Below are positions 1-8,822 of a DNA stretch of 64,000 nt, piece after piece. The position numbers and the translations under genes are program-made. The notes beneath the pieces are model-generated. The model was not told the DNA's origin. It searched no databases and saw nothing but the letters and a program-made list of their open reading frames with translations. The DNA lies in contig LS999831.1 in the NCBI GenBank assembly GCA_900537185.1, forward strand, positions 356,198 to 420,197, given 5' to 3'. The stretch comes from Cytophagales bacterium Alg240-R148 (lineage in GTDB: Bacteria; Bacteroidota; Bacteroidia; Cytophagales; Cyclobacteriaceae). Each line of letters opens with the position of its first letter. Within the stretch, counting starts at the first letter, position 1.

Positions 1-2
1 AT

Positions 3-182
3 ACAACCGAAGTAGTTGCAGATAACATGACCATGTTGGGAAAAAGAAGTGATGGAGACCAAAGCAATGCAGCTCCTGCGACAACAACTGCACAAAACAG
101 TGGAGTAGCAGCAGCGCCAGGATCCACCCAAGGAGCATCTGATATTTCTTCAGAAGGAGAAATGGACGATCTTCCATTTTAA
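3..182 (+). CDS. ssb: Single-stranded DNA-binding protein, C-terminal end (partial)
   Basis: Only the last 59 codons lie in the window; the gene begins upstream. What is visible is a low-complexity Ala/Thr/Gln/Ser linker ending in an acidic tip, EMDDLPF, just before the stop. That acidic DDxPF tip is the hallmark of bacterial SSB, where it docks partner proteins such as RecG, RecQ and primase. The OB-fold domain that binds single-stranded DNA is not in view. The next gene, gldE, follows after 24 bases in the same frame, and an ssb-gldE-gldD order is common in Bacteroidota, which supports the call. Confidence 0.85.
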   Translation, partial: TTEVVADNMTMLGKRSDGDQSNAAPATTTAQNSGVAAAPGSTQGASDISSEGEMDDLPF

Positions 183-206
183 ATTGTTGTACGAAATAAC
201 AGATTT

Positions 207-1565
207 TTGGAAACTAATATTGATGAACCTCCGAGTCAGGTGCTGAGTGCACTTTTAGAACAAAACTATTTGGGGTTTTATGTGCTTATAATATTGGTGC
301 TTTTAGTATTGTTAGGCCTATCTGCATTGATTTCTGGTTCGGAAGTAGCCTTTTTTTCAATGAGCCCGAATGATGTGGATCAAAGCAAAAAAAAGGAAAA
401 GAAAAAAGACCAATCTTTGGTTTTTCTACTTTCCAATCCAAAAAAATTATTGGCAACCATATTAATATTAAACAACCTTATCAATGTGGCCATCATTACT
501 TTGGCTACTTATTTGTCTATTAACATTGTGCTTGAAACAGGTGTTAATAAATTTTTCGGAATTATTTCGACTCTTTCTTTAATCTCCTTAATCACTTCCT
601 TATCCATCATCTTTTTTGGAGAAGTTATCCCTAAAGTATACGCTACTCAAAACAGCTTGAAATTTGCAAGAATGGTGGGTCCTTCGCTTAAAGTAGCACA
701 AACCATATTGCAGCCCATTTCTTGGCTGCTCTTAAAATTGAGCAATATCATTGAGTCGAGGTTTGAGAACAAAGGGTATGATGTTTCATTAGAAGAATTG
801 AACCACGCTTTGGATATAACAACACAAAGCAGCGAGACAACAGAAGATGAAAAAGAAATTTTAAAAGGAATTGTGAACTTTGGTTCTCTTTCTGTAAAAC
901 AAATTATGAAATCCAGAATGGACATAGTGGCATTCGATTCTACCATGGACTTTCATGAATTGATGAATAAGATTAATAAATCAGGGTTCTCAAGAGTTCC
1001 CATATACGAAGAAACCATTGATAAAATAAAAGGCATCCTTTACATCAAAGATTTGTTGCCACACCTTGAAAAAGAAGAAAAATTTGAATGGAACGCATTG
1101 GTACGACCGCCTTTATACGTTCCGGAAACTAAAAAAATTGACACCCTATTAAAAGACTTCCAGCTCAAGCACATCCATCTGGCCATAGTAGTAGATGAAT
1201 ATGGTGGGACTTCTGGCTTGATTACCTTGGAAGATATTATTGAAGAAATTGTAGGCGAAATAAGAGATGAATTCGACGACGATGACATCGATTTTAAGCA
1301 ACTGGACACCTCAACCTATATCTTTGAAGGGAAAACGAGTCTGCATGACTTCTGTAAAATGATTGAAGTTGACTCCAATTTATTCGAAGAAGTAAAAGGC
1401 GAAAGTGAGTCTTTGGGGGGACTACTTTTGGAGTTAAACGCTGCCATGCCACGAATTGGAGAAAAATTGATATTTGATCAATTTGAGTTTACCGCTGTGG
1501 CATTGGATAAAAAAAGAATCAAAAAAGTTAAAGTACATATTAAAAATGAAGCAAAAGCAATATAA
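207..1565 (+). CDS. gldE: GldE, CNNM/CorC-type gliding motility protein
   Basis: This 452-residue protein is a CNNM/HlyC-CorC family membrane protein. Residues about 20-200 form a DUF21-type domain with hydrophobic helices, one starting at [21 protein letters not shown] pair of CBS domains follows at about 225-350 ([35 protein letters not shown]), then a C-terminal CorC_HlyC domain at about 365-445. In flavobacteria GldE is linked to gliding and T9SS function and works with GldD. No in-frame ATG lies near the 5' end, so a TTG at 207 is taken as start; a GTG at 240 is the alternative. It sits between ssb and gldD and overlaps gldD by 20 bases. Confidence 0.88.
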   Translation: METNIDEPPSQVLSALLEQNYLGFYVLIILVLLVLLGLSALISGSEVAFFSMSPNDVDQSKKKEKKKDQSLVFLLSNPKKLLATILILNNLINVAIITLATYLSINIVLETGVNKFFGIISTLSLISLITSLSIIFFGEVIPKVYATQNSLKFARMVGPSLKVAQTILQPISWLLLKLSNIIESRFENKGYDVSLEELNHALDITTQSSETTEDEKEILKGIVNFGSLSVKQIMKSRMDIVAFDSTMDFHELMNKINKSGFSRVPIYEETIDKIKGILYIKDLLPHLEKEEKFEWNALVRPPLYVPETKKIDTLLKDFQLKHIHLAIVVDEYGGTSGLITLEDIIEEIVGEIRDEFDDDDIDFKQLDTSTYIFEGKTSLHDFCKMIEVDSNLFEEVKGESESLGGLLLELNAAMPRIGEKLIFDQFEFTAVALDKKRIKKVKVHIKNEAKAI

Positions 1566-2133
1566 CAAGGTTCTAATATTTGGTATTCTTTTACTTTTTA
1601 TTGTGGCTTGTCAAAATACATACAACCCCAAACAAAAGGCCTACAATCGTTTTGACTTACCCGACCACCGCTACCAAAACACGCCAGATTCTCTGCCGTA
1701 TTTTTTTGAGTTCAGCCAACATGCAGATCTTCTAAACGATTCAAGTTGGATTTCAGATAAATATTGGGTCGAAATATATTACAAAGAATTAAAAGCCAAC
1801 ATCCACATTACATACAAAGAAATTTCAAGTGAAAAAGAATTGAAGGAGTTATTAAACGATGCCTACTACCTCACCTCCAAACACCAAATAAAAGCACATG
1901 GGATCAACGACATCCTCTTAACAACGCCTTCTGGAAAAACAGTTTCCATTGCAGAAATAGAAGGGGACGTTCCAAGCCAATTTCAGTTTTTCACCACCGA
2001 TTCTACAAAAAACTTTTTAAGAGGCGCTTTGTATTTTAACACCCAAGTAGCCAATGACTCGCTACAACCATCCATTGCGTATGTCAAAAAAGACATCATT
2101 CACATGGTTAACACCTTAGAATGGAAGCATTAG
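1546..2133 (+). CDS. gldD: GldD, gliding motility lipoprotein
   Basis: A 195-residue lipoprotein. The ATG at 1546 lies inside the end of gldE and gives a typical lipoprotein signal, [16 protein letters not shown], with the lipobox cysteine at residue 22; a longer reading from 1474 would bury this signal and is rejected. The mature part carries [18 protein letters not shown], a segment typical of GldD. In flavobacteria GldD is an essential gliding/T9SS component of poorly defined biochemistry. The overlap with gldE implies translational coupling, and recG follows 12 bases later, giving the usual gldE-gldD-recG neighbourhood. Confidence 0.87.
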   Translation: MKQKQYNKVLIFGILLLFIVACQNTYNPKQKAYNRFDLPDHRYQNTPDSLPYFFEFSQHADLLNDSSWISDKYWVEIYYKELKANIHITYKEISSEKELKELLNDAYYLTSKHQIKAHGINDILLTTPSGKTVSIAEIEGDVPSQFQFFTTDSTKNFLRGALYFNTQVANDSLQPSIAYVKKDIIHMVNTLEWKH

Positions 2134-2145
2134 AAAGGAGCTTTA

Positions 2146-4239
2146 ATGAATTCCGATTTACAAAATCCAATTGAATTTCTTAAAGGGGTTGGCCCTCAAA
2201 AAGGAGCCCTGCTAAATAAAGAAATTGCTGTTTTTACTTTCAGCGACCTGTTGCACCACTATCCTTTCCGGCATGAGGACAGAACAAAATTTTATACGAT
2301 TTCTGAAATCAATCAATTTAATACATTTATTCAACTCAAAGGGAGTATTGTATCCAAAAAAGTAATTGGCGAAGGCCGAAAAAAGAGGCTTACTTGCATG
2401 CTCCAAGACAATACTGGCAAAATAGAGCTGGTCTGGTTCAAAGGTGTAGATTGGGTAGCAAAAAAAATCGCCATTGGGAAAATATATGTGGTTTTTGGAA
2501 GGCCCACCCTTTTTGGAAGCACTTACAACATCGCCCATCCAGAAATAGAACCAGTAAATACGAAAACTGCAGAAGGCCCTGCCTTGATGCCCGTTTATTC
2601 ATTAACTGAAAAGTTAAAAAATAAGTTTTTGGACTCTAAAGCTATAACAAAGCTCAATTTAGCATTGCTCAAAAACTGCTACCAATACATCAACGACCCA
2701 CTTCCAGTTTCGGTAATCAAAAACTATGGCCTCATTAGCAAAAGAGAAGCACTTAAATATTTGCATGCGCCCAGGTCTTTAGTTGAAATAGAAAAAGCCA
2801 AATACAGAATTAAATTTGAAGAATTCTTTTACATTCAACTTAAATTAATTCGGAGTAAGAAAATTCGCTTGGTTAAAAACAGTGGTGTCGCATTGACCAA
2901 CACAAGTTTGTTAACCACCTTCTATAATGAACACCTTCCTTTTGACCTTACCGGAGCGCAAAAACGGGTAACGAAAGAGATTTATAAAGACTTTAAAAGC
3001 GGGTTTCAAATGAATCGATTGTTGCAAGGGGATGTAGGAAGTGGAAAAACTATTGTAGCCTTTATTTCAATTTTAATTGCTGTCTCTTCTGGTTATCAAA
3101 CTGCCTTGATGGCTCCAACGGAAATCCTAGCTACCCAGCATTTTCACGGGTTGGATGCGTTTGCCCAACGAATCGGAATAAAAATTGCCCTACTAACAGG
3201 CTCCACTAAAAAATCTGAAAGAAAAAAATTAGCTCAGGAACTCGAAAGCGGCTCCTTAAATTTATTAGTTGGTACCCATGCACTAATTGAAGACACCGTG
3301 GTATTTAAGGCTTTAGGGCTGGCTATTGTAGACGAACAGCATAAATTTGGAGTTGCCCAACGAGCAAAATTATGGAAGAAAAACAAAAATTTCTACCCGC
3401 ACATTTTGGTAATGACTGCCACACCCATTCCTCGAACGTTGGCAATGAGTTTGTATGGAGATTTGGAAATATCCACCATTGATGAACTTCCAAAAGGTAG
3501 GAAACCCATCATAACCATGCATAAATACGACTCCCATCGACTTAGAGTAAATGGACTTATAAAACAACAAGTAGAGGAGGGAAGGCAAATTTACATTGTT
3601 TACCCACTCATAGAAGGATCTGAAAAATTGGACCTGAAAGACTTACACGATGGCTATGAAAGCATGAGACGCGCATTTCCGGAATACCACATTAGCATAG
3701 TGCATGGTAAAATGAAACCTGCCGATAAAGAATTCGAAATGCAGCGTTTTGTAAAAGGCGAAACTCAAATTATGGTAGCCACTACAGTAATTGAAGTTGG
3801 CGTGAACGTACCAAATGCAAGTTTTATGGTGATTGAAAATGCTGAGAGATTTGGCTTGGCCCAATTGCACCAACTGCGCGGGCGTGTTGGCAGAGGGGCC
3901 GACCAGTCGTATTGTGTTTTAATGAGCTCTTTCAAACTCAGCAAAGATGGCAAAATAAGATTAGAAACAATGGTCCGCTCAACGGATGGATTTGAAATTG
4001 CAGATGTTGATTTAAAATTAAGAGGGCCTGGAGATGTATCGGGCACCCAACAAAGTGGGCTGGCAGGATTGAAAATGGCGGACATTACGCAAGATGGTGC
4101 TATTTTGGAACAAGCAAGAGCTGCTGCCAAAGAACTATTAGAAAAAGACCCTCATTTAGCTGATCCAGAGCATAACAAACTGCTCAACTATTTACTCCAA
4201 CAAAAAACGGGGCAATTAAAATGGGAGCAAATCAGCTAA
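2146..4239 (+). CDS. recG: ATP-dependent DNA helicase RecG
   Basis: A 697-residue RecG of normal family length. The N-terminal wedge/OB region (about 55-150) is followed by a superfamily 2 helicase core: Walker A LLQGDVGSGKT (about residue 292), Walker B/DEQH-type VDEQHKFGVAQR, motif III MTATPIPRTLAM, and C-terminal lobe motifs TTVIEVGVNVPNA and QLRGRVGRG. RecG regresses stalled replication forks and branch-migrates Holliday junctions. The start is supported by an AAAGGAG ribosome-binding site six bases upstream of the ATG, one of the few clear ones in the window. Its stop overlaps the convergent histidine kinase gene by 8 bases. Confidence 0.96.
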   Translation: MNSDLQNPIEFLKGVGPQKGALLNKEIAVFTFSDLLHHYPFRHEDRTKFYTISEINQFNTFIQLKGSIVSKKVIGEGRKKRLTCMLQDNTGKIELVWFKGVDWVAKKIAIGKIYVVFGRPTLFGSTYNIAHPEIEPVNTKTAEGPALMPVYSLTEKLKNKFLDSKAITKLNLALLKNCYQYINDPLPVSVIKNYGLISKREALKYLHAPRSLVEIEKAKYRIKFEEFFYIQLKLIRSKKIRLVKNSGVALTNTSLLTTFYNEHLPFDLTGAQKRVTKEIYKDFKSGFQMNRLLQGDVGSGKTIVAFISILIAVSSGYQTALMAPTEILATQHFHGLDAFAQRIGIKIALLTGSTKKSERKKLAQELESGSLNLLVGTHALIEDTVVFKALGLAIVDEQHKFGVAQRAKLWKKNKNFYPHILVMTATPIPRTLAMSLYGDLEISTIDELPKGRKPIITMHKYDSHRLRVNGLIKQQVEEGRQIYIVYPLIEGSEKLDLKDLHDGYESMRRAFPEYHISIVHGKMKPADKEFEMQRFVKGETQIMVATTVIEVGVNVPNASFMVIENAERFGLAQLHQLRGRVGRGADQSYCVLMSSFKLSKDGKIRLETMVRSTDGFEIADVDLKLRGPGDVSGTQQSGLAGLKMADITQDGAILEQARAAAKELLEKDPHLADPEHNKLLNYLLQQKTGQLKWEQIS

Positions 4240-5143
4240 CAACGGCTGAAAACACCAAAGGAATTTCCAAGAAAAAACTAGCCCCTTTTTCATTTTGTTC
4301 GTCTAAGAACAGCTGACCACCCAGTTTTTTTGCAAAAGCCTTGGACAATGCTAGGCCCAACCCGGTAGAATTTTCTCCATTGGTCGGTTGAGAGCTTAAC
4401 ACTTTAAATTTCTTGTAGAGCATAGGCCGATCAGAAGGAATGATTCCAGGGCCTTGGTCTCTGATGTTAACAACCAAAAAGTCGTCCTTTTCAAAAACGT
4501 CCAAAAATACTTTTTTATCAAACGGCGAAAATTTTATAGCATTGGATATAAGGTTTTCCAAAATTCTCTTAAAATATTGTTCGTCTGTTTTTACAATGGC
4601 ACTCGGCACATTGATAGATTTGACCACTTCGATTCGCTTGGATTGCGCAACTCCAGAAAAAGAACTGTCAATTTCATTGATAACCGCCTCGATATTTACA
4701 TCGTACAAATCTATGTGCCGTACGTTTTCATCCAATGCCCTGTAATCCAAAAGGTTTTTAATGAGATCCATCCCGTCCAGTACAACCTGGTTCATTTTTT
4801 CAATATAATCCAGCTGTTCTTCCGTAAGGCTTTCGCTTTCCATTTTGATAAGGCTGGTCAGCGCATATATTCTATTGAGCGGTGATTTTAAATCGTGCGA
4901 CACCACACTAATTAGGTTGGTCTTCTCCTCGTTGAGGTCCTTTAAAAGTTTATTCTGGCCTTCTAATTTTAGGTTTTTTCTATGAATTAACCTGCTTTGT
5001 TTTTGAATCAAGAGGTTTTTTTGTTTCATTTCTTTATTGGCCCGCCATTTTTGCTCCAAACTCATAAAAATAATGAAACCGATTACCGCTAGCAAAGTGA
5101 GCAAGACAATGCCTGTATTTGAATCTAAAATAGCTGCCAACAT
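4232..5143 (-). CDS. Membrane-anchored sensor histidine kinase
   Basis: A 303-residue kinase with one N-terminal transmembrane helix (about 10-30, VLLTLLAVIGFIIFMSLEQK) and a short coiled coil (about 38-75) instead of a periplasmic sensor. The HisKA domain carries the H-box VVSHDLKSPLNRI (His near residue 84), and the ATPase domain has N-box NLISNAIKFSP, G1-box DQGPGI and G2-box STGLGLALSK, so it should be active. There is no receiver partner next to it. It begins 12 bases after the lipoprotein gene on the same strand, so it is probably the last gene of a three-gene transcript. The absence of a sensor domain suggests it reads membrane or intracellular signals, or a partner protein. Confidence 0.9.
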   Translation of the reverse strand: MLAAILDSNTGIVLLTLLAVIGFIIFMSLEQKWRANKEMKQKNLLIQKQSRLIHRKNLKLEGQNKLLKDLNEEKTNLISVVSHDLKSPLNRIYALTSLIKMESESLTEEQLDYIEKMNQVVLDGMDLIKNLLDYRALDENVRHIDLYDVNIEAVINEIDSSFSGVAQSKRIEVVKSINVPSAIVKTDEQYFKRILENLISNAIKFSPFDKKVFLDVFEKDDFLVVNIRDQGPGIIPSDRPMLYKKFKVLSSQPTNGENSTGLGLALSKAFAKKLGGQLFLDEQNEKGASFFLEIPLVFSAVVS

Positions 5144-5155
5144 AAAAAATTACAT

Positions 5156-5593
5156 TTAATATTTAATCTTTTCTGAATATTCAACAGGAATCTTATAGCC
5201 TATCCCCAAAGCCTTAATTTTAATGTTGCCCACGTACTTAACTGTCAAAGATTTTTTACTCATGATGTTAAGGATGCTGCCCAATATTCCCTTCCCTGGG
5301 TCAAAGTCAACTTCCAAAGGTATCAAAAAATCTGATTCTCCATCAATTTTTTGATTATATTGCTTATCCAGTGTCCCTACCTTTTTGTTATCGGCATATA
5401 CTTCTATAAAAGCCGATTTTAATTTAGCGCCCATTTTATTAGGGTTATAAAGACTGGCATCTGCTTTCAGCAACATCTTACCGTCTGCACCAACTACCAC
5501 CTCAATTTTATTCAGTTTTCTTAAAACAATAGGCTCTTGAGGCGCACAATTAAATAAAAGAAACAATGTCAAAACAGTCAAAAAATATCTCAT
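5156..5593 (-). CDS. Small LEA type 2-like lipoprotein
   Basis: A 145-residue lipoprotein. The ATG at 5593 gives signal MRYFLTVLTLFLLFNCAPQE with the lipobox cysteine at residue 16; the nine extra residues of a longer reading from 5620 would precede the signal and overlap the upstream gene, so the shorter start is preferred. The mature part, with VVGADGKMLLKADASLYNPN and a later FLIPLEVDFDPGKG segment, resembles the beta-sandwich LEA type 2 (WHy-like) fold found in Bacteroidota lipoproteins. The fold assignment is by appearance only. It lies one base after the amidohydrolase stop, so the two are co-transcribed. No specific role can be assigned. Confidence 0.7.
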   Translation of the reverse strand: MRYFLTVLTLFLLFNCAPQEPIVLRKLNKIEVVVGADGKMLLKADASLYNPNKMGAKLKSAFIEVYADNKKVGTLDKQYNQKIDGESDFLIPLEVDFDPGKGILGSILNIMSKKSLTVKYVGNIKIKALGIGYKIPVEYSEKIKY

Positions 5594-5594
5594 T

Positions 5595-6728
5595 TTATTT
5601 TGGAAATAAGTTGGAATCAATACCCGGTATTACCTTCAAAGCATTTTTATAGTATATTTTTTTAAGCACTTCATCGCTTAAGCCCAAGCCATACATCCTC
5701 CAAAAAGCATGGTACCTCTTGTAATACGGAAAATAATCATCTTCCGATTCAAGTACTCTAAAATAAGTAGGATATTCGTCTGGATTCCAGGAGTCCTTTC
5801 CAAAAAGGATCCTATCCTGGTATTGGGTTAAAAATTTATTGGCATACCTCGGTTGCCGCCCCAACTCTGCAATTACAGCTCCAATCTCGGCGTACATATT
5901 GGGGTATTTTTCAAATAGAGTTCCTAAATGTGGCAGATTGTTGCCGTACCAACCCAAATGGGCATTTATAAATTTGGTGTTTGGATGTTTTTTAAAAACA
6001 TCGTGTTGTTCTGCAATAATTTGCTCCCATGGAACAGGATTTTCTTTGGACCTCTTTCTTCTAGGTTTTAATTTTAGCTCCAACCAACGTTCGTTGTTTT
6101 CGTCATGTGGCTGCCAAAATTGGGCAGGATCTGCCGAATGGATGAGTACCGGTATGCCTAAGGCACCACATTTAGCCCAAATTGGATCCATTCTTTTATC
6201 GTTGACTGCCACTCTATTTCCATTTTGATCGGTAACAGATAATCCATAACTTTTATAAATTTTTAACCCGTTGGCTCCTGCAGCGACATCCTCTTCCAGC
6301 TCCTTTACAGTTTTTTCTACCCAGCCTTCTTTTCCGAAGTCTGCAAAAGATAGGTTAGTAAAAATTATAAACCTTTTAGGGTAATTATCTTCCACATTTT
6401 TAAGACCTTTTACCAGGTAACTTTGGTCATTTACATCAAATTTATTCCCAACTCTTTTAAACCCTCTTCCAGATAAGTTCACCATAACCGCCATATTCAG
6501 ACCATCCATGTCTTTTATCAGTGGATCCAGCTTTTGGATAGGCATTTGGTATTGATGTCCATGTACATCGATAAAAGGAAACTTGGCTTTTGAAATTGGG
6601 TTTTCTGGAACAACCAGTGTGGAGGGAGGATCGTAGGCTTCAAAGTCCATGGTTGGCTCTGGCTTTTTCTCTTGTGCATTGGTATGCATAACCAATAAGA
6701 GCAACATAACAATAGGTGCGTATTTCAT
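5595..6728 (-). CDS. Secreted amidohydrolase (Amidohydro_2 / TIM-barrel family)
   Basis: A 377-residue exported enzyme with a cleavable signal (MKYAPIVMLLLLVMHTNAQE). The amidohydrolase metal-site residues can be traced in order: HxH in FIDVHGHQYQMP (about 53-64), a lysine-containing NGLKIYKSYG strand, a His in IPVLIHSADPAQFW, a His in KFINAHLGWYGNN, and the late Asp in RILFGKDSW. This fits the Amidohydro_2 metal-dependent hydrolase/decarboxylase group, but the substrate cannot be told from sequence. The signal peptide places it in the periplasm or outside the cell, unusual for cytosolic members of the family. It is the first gene of the minus-strand set with the lipoprotein and histidine kinase. 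Confidence 0.82.
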   Translation of the reverse strand: MKYAPIVMLLLLVMHTNAQEKKPEPTMDFEAYDPPSTLVVPENPISKAKFPFIDVHGHQYQMPIQKLDPLIKDMDGLNMAVMVNLSGRGFKRVGNKFDVNDQSYLVKGLKNVEDNYPKRFIIFTNLSFADFGKEGWVEKTVKELEEDVAAGANGLKIYKSYGLSVTDQNGNRVAVNDKRMDPIWAKCGALGIPVLIHSADPAQFWQPHDENNERWLELKLKPRRKRSKENPVPWEQIIAEQHDVFKKHPNTKFINAHLGWYGNNLPHLGTLFEKYPNMYAEIGAVIAELGRQPRYANKFLTQYQDRILFGKDSWNPDEYPTYFRVLESEDDYFPYYKRYHAFWRMYGLGLSDEVLKKIYYKNALKVIPGIDSNLFPK

Positions 6729-7234
6729 AAATGTGAATTAAAAATCCAAGATATCACAATATATTGAGATACCATAATCCTCATTTTAAGAGCTTTCTGC
6801 ATAGGTATACACTTGACAACCACCCATATACTTTCAAAAAAACACGAAATTAGCAGTTACCTTTTCCATTCTCATCATATTCAGGTTATAATGATGATGT
6901 ATTATTTTGATCAAAAATGTCAATTTTACGGCGTTCAAAATAGCAAAGTCTGAATTATCTAAGGTTTACAGAAAATTGTAAATTCAATCATTCAGACATT
7001 CATAAAACGTTGATTATTAGAATAAAATGAAAAAATTAACCATTTATTTCAAATTTATTAACAAACAAAGCATTTAAAAGAATGATATTTAAATGTCAAA
7101 ATTAAAATAACAGTACAGGATTATAACATATGTAACATTTTATTATTATCTTTGACATCTTAGTTGGCTTTATAAAATTGTGCTCTCAAAGCTCAAGGAC
7201 AGGGAAAGCCATCTCAAGAAGTTAAATAATTTAA
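6729..7234. other. Intergenic region between divergent transcripts, 506 bases
   Basis: Strongly AT-rich and without a supportable gene. It separates the minus-strand amidohydrolase operon from the plus-strand polysaccharide operon, so promoters for both should lie here. The only recognisable element is a TATCTTTG box near 7147, listed separately. No clear reverse-strand TAnnTTTG box is seen near 6729, and no obvious RNA gene was found. Confidence 0.6.
7147..7154 (+). promoter_or_regulatory. Candidate Bacteroidota -7 box (TATCTTTG)
   Basis: TATCTTTG matches the Bacteroidota -7 consensus TAnnTTTG exactly and lies 80 bases before the response regulator start, the first gene of the polysaccharide operon. 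No good -33 TTTG is present at the expected distance, so this is a half-supported promoter. Confidence 0.4.
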
Positions 7235-7627
7235 ATGGAGATGGAGAAAATATTAGTAATAGACGACGACGAACCAATTAGCTTATTAATAGCAAAAATC
7301 CTTAAGAAGGAGTTTGACGTGAAGGTTTTTACTAACTGTTTTGAAGCATTTTCGGAAATGGAATCGGGGTACATTCCCGACCTTATCATTTCAGATATAA
7401 AAATGCCTTCGTTTAACGGGTTGGAGTTTCTTGACAATCTTAAAAAAAGTGGAATTTACAGAGATATACCATTCATCATATTAACAGGATGGGATTCTCC
7501 AACACAAAAAAGATTGTGTCTTGACAAAGGCGCCGCAGACTACATCATCAAACCATTTAATCCTGAATCACTGTTGTTAAAAGTAAAAAACACCGTATAC
7601 CAGGAAAAAATTAAATTAAAAAATTAA
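7235..7627 (+). CDS. Stand-alone response regulator receiver protein
   Basis: A 130-residue CheY-like single receiver domain with no output domain. All key residues are present: acidic pocket ILVIDDDEP (Asp10-Asp12), phospho-acceptor Asp54 in IISDIKMPSFNG, Thr84 in ILTGWD, and Lys106 in DYIIKPFNPESL. It should therefore be phosphorylatable. It is the first gene of the plus-strand polysaccharide operon, 17 bases before a gene that fuses a second, degenerate receiver to a sugar-phosphate transferase. Its likely job is to signal to that enzyme or a kinase encoded elsewhere; no cognate kinase is adjacent, although a histidine kinase lies at 4232-5143. Confidence 0.9.
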   Translation: MEMEKILVIDDDEPISLLIAKILKKEFDVKVFTNCFEAFSEMESGYIPDLIISDIKMPSFNGLEFLDNLKKSGIYRDIPFIILTGWDSPTQKRLCLDKGAADYIIKPFNPESLLLKVKNTVYQEKIKLKN

Positions 7628-7644
7628 GTATTAGTTAGTTGGCC

Positions 7645-8820
7645 ATGAGTACAGTTTTATTAGATTATCCGGAGCTACTAGATACGCCCAACAAGTCGAT
7701 GGGCCTGTCTCGAAAAGCTGATGAGCAAGTGATTGCTCACGAAGAAAAAAGCATTTTATACATTGGATACAACGCAAAAGCGTTTTGTCAAGGAATGGTA
7801 ACATTGGGGTTTGGAGGCGTTTCGATGCCCACCTTCAAAAAAGCCATCACTTGGTTAAAAGACAGTGCATCCAAAGGCATGGATTTACCACATGCCATTA
7901 TTTGTGATTATGCTTTGCCGTTTGACAATATCGAAGGGGGTATTGCTTTTTTAAGAAGCAACGATGCCACGAAAGAAATCCCCATCATTTTGATAACGTC
8001 TGAATACAAAGACGAAGAAAAAGAAAAGGCAATTAGTTTGGGTGTCAACGATTATTACGACATCAACCTAGACACCAATGATTTAAAAGATAGAATTTCT
8101 CTTCTTCTTAGATTAAACTCTTGGAAAAAGACGAACCCTACTGCTAAAAAAGAGCCAGAATTAGACATTCCTGAATTGAAAATGTATTCCATGAAGCGTT
8201 TTCTGGATATTTCAGCTTCTTTTGTAGCGTTGTTGCTTTTAAGCCCATTGTTTTTATTAATTGCAATAATTTTAAAATTAGAATCCAAAGGCCCCGTTTT
8301 TTACGTTTCAAAACGAGCGGGAAGCAACTACAAAATCATCAACTTTTACAAGTTTCGGTCTATGAGACAGGGAGCAGACAAAGAAGTTAACAAATTGTTG
8401 CACCTCAATCAATATACAGATGGTATAGACGTAAAAGATGAAAAAGGGGGTAACCCTGCTTTTTTCAAAATTAAAAATGATCCTCGAGTAACTACTTTCG
8501 GAAAATTTTTAAGAAAGTCTAGTTTGGATGAATTGCCTCAGCTTATCAATGTCTTTTTAGGAGATATGTCGTTGGTGGGCAACAGGCCTTTGCCTTTGTA
8601 CGAAGCTGAATTGCTTACCAAAGACCAATATGCTTTGAGATTTCTAGCTCCAGCGGGGATTACAGGCTTATGGCAAGTTACAAAAAGAGGTAGAGAAGAA
8701 ATGTCGGAAGAAGAAAGAATGCAATTAGACATGGACTACGCCCGACACAATTCATTTTTATTCGATTTAAAAATTATTTTAAAAACAATTCCTGCTTTAA
8801 TACAAAAAGAGGAAGTCTAA
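7645..8820 (+). CDS. Degenerate receiver domain fused to a polyprenyl-phosphate sugar-1-phosphate transferase
   Basis: A 391-residue fusion. Residues about 36-155 look like a receiver domain: Asp88 in AIICDYALP is kept, but the first-strand acidic pair is replaced by ILYIGYN and the conserved lysine is lost (NDYYDIN). Residues about 175-391 are a full bacterial sugar transferase (WcaJ/PglC core): a membrane helix after KRFLDISASFVALLLLSPLF, then GPVFYVSKRAG, FYKFRSM, SSLDELPQLINVFLGDMSLV, GNRPL and GITGLWQV. Such enzymes start lipid-linked repeat units by moving a sugar-1-phosphate from a nucleotide sugar to undecaprenyl phosphate. The ATG at 7645 is preferred over a TTG two codons earlier. 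This is the probable priming enzyme of the locus. Confidence 0.92.
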   Translation: MSTVLLDYPELLDTPNKSMGLSRKADEQVIAHEEKSILYIGYNAKAFCQGMVTLGFGGVSMPTFKKAITWLKDSASKGMDLPHAIICDYALPFDNIEGGIAFLRSNDATKEIPIILITSEYKDEEKEKAISLGVNDYYDINLDTNDLKDRISLLLRLNSWKKTNPTAKKEPELDIPELKMYSMKRFLDISASFVALLLLSPLFLLIAIILKLESKGPVFYVSKRAGSNYKIINFYKFRSMRQGADKEVNKLLHLNQYTDGIDVKDEKGGNPAFFKIKNDPRVTTFGKFLRKSSLDELPQLINVFLGDMSLVGNRPLPLYEAELLTKDQYALRFLAPAGITGLWQVTKRGREEMSEEERMQLDMDYARHNSFLFDLKIILKTIPALIQKEEV

Positions 8821-8822
8821 AT

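Noticed and set aside
1474..1545. Extended N-terminus for GldD from 1474
   Set aside because: It would place 24 polar residues before the lipoprotein signal and overlap gldE by 92 bases; the ATG at 1546 gives a proper lipobox.
4440..4885. Two open frames on the plus strand, opposite the histidine kinase gene
   Set aside because: They are antisense shadows of a well-supported kinase gene and show no protein-like features of their own.
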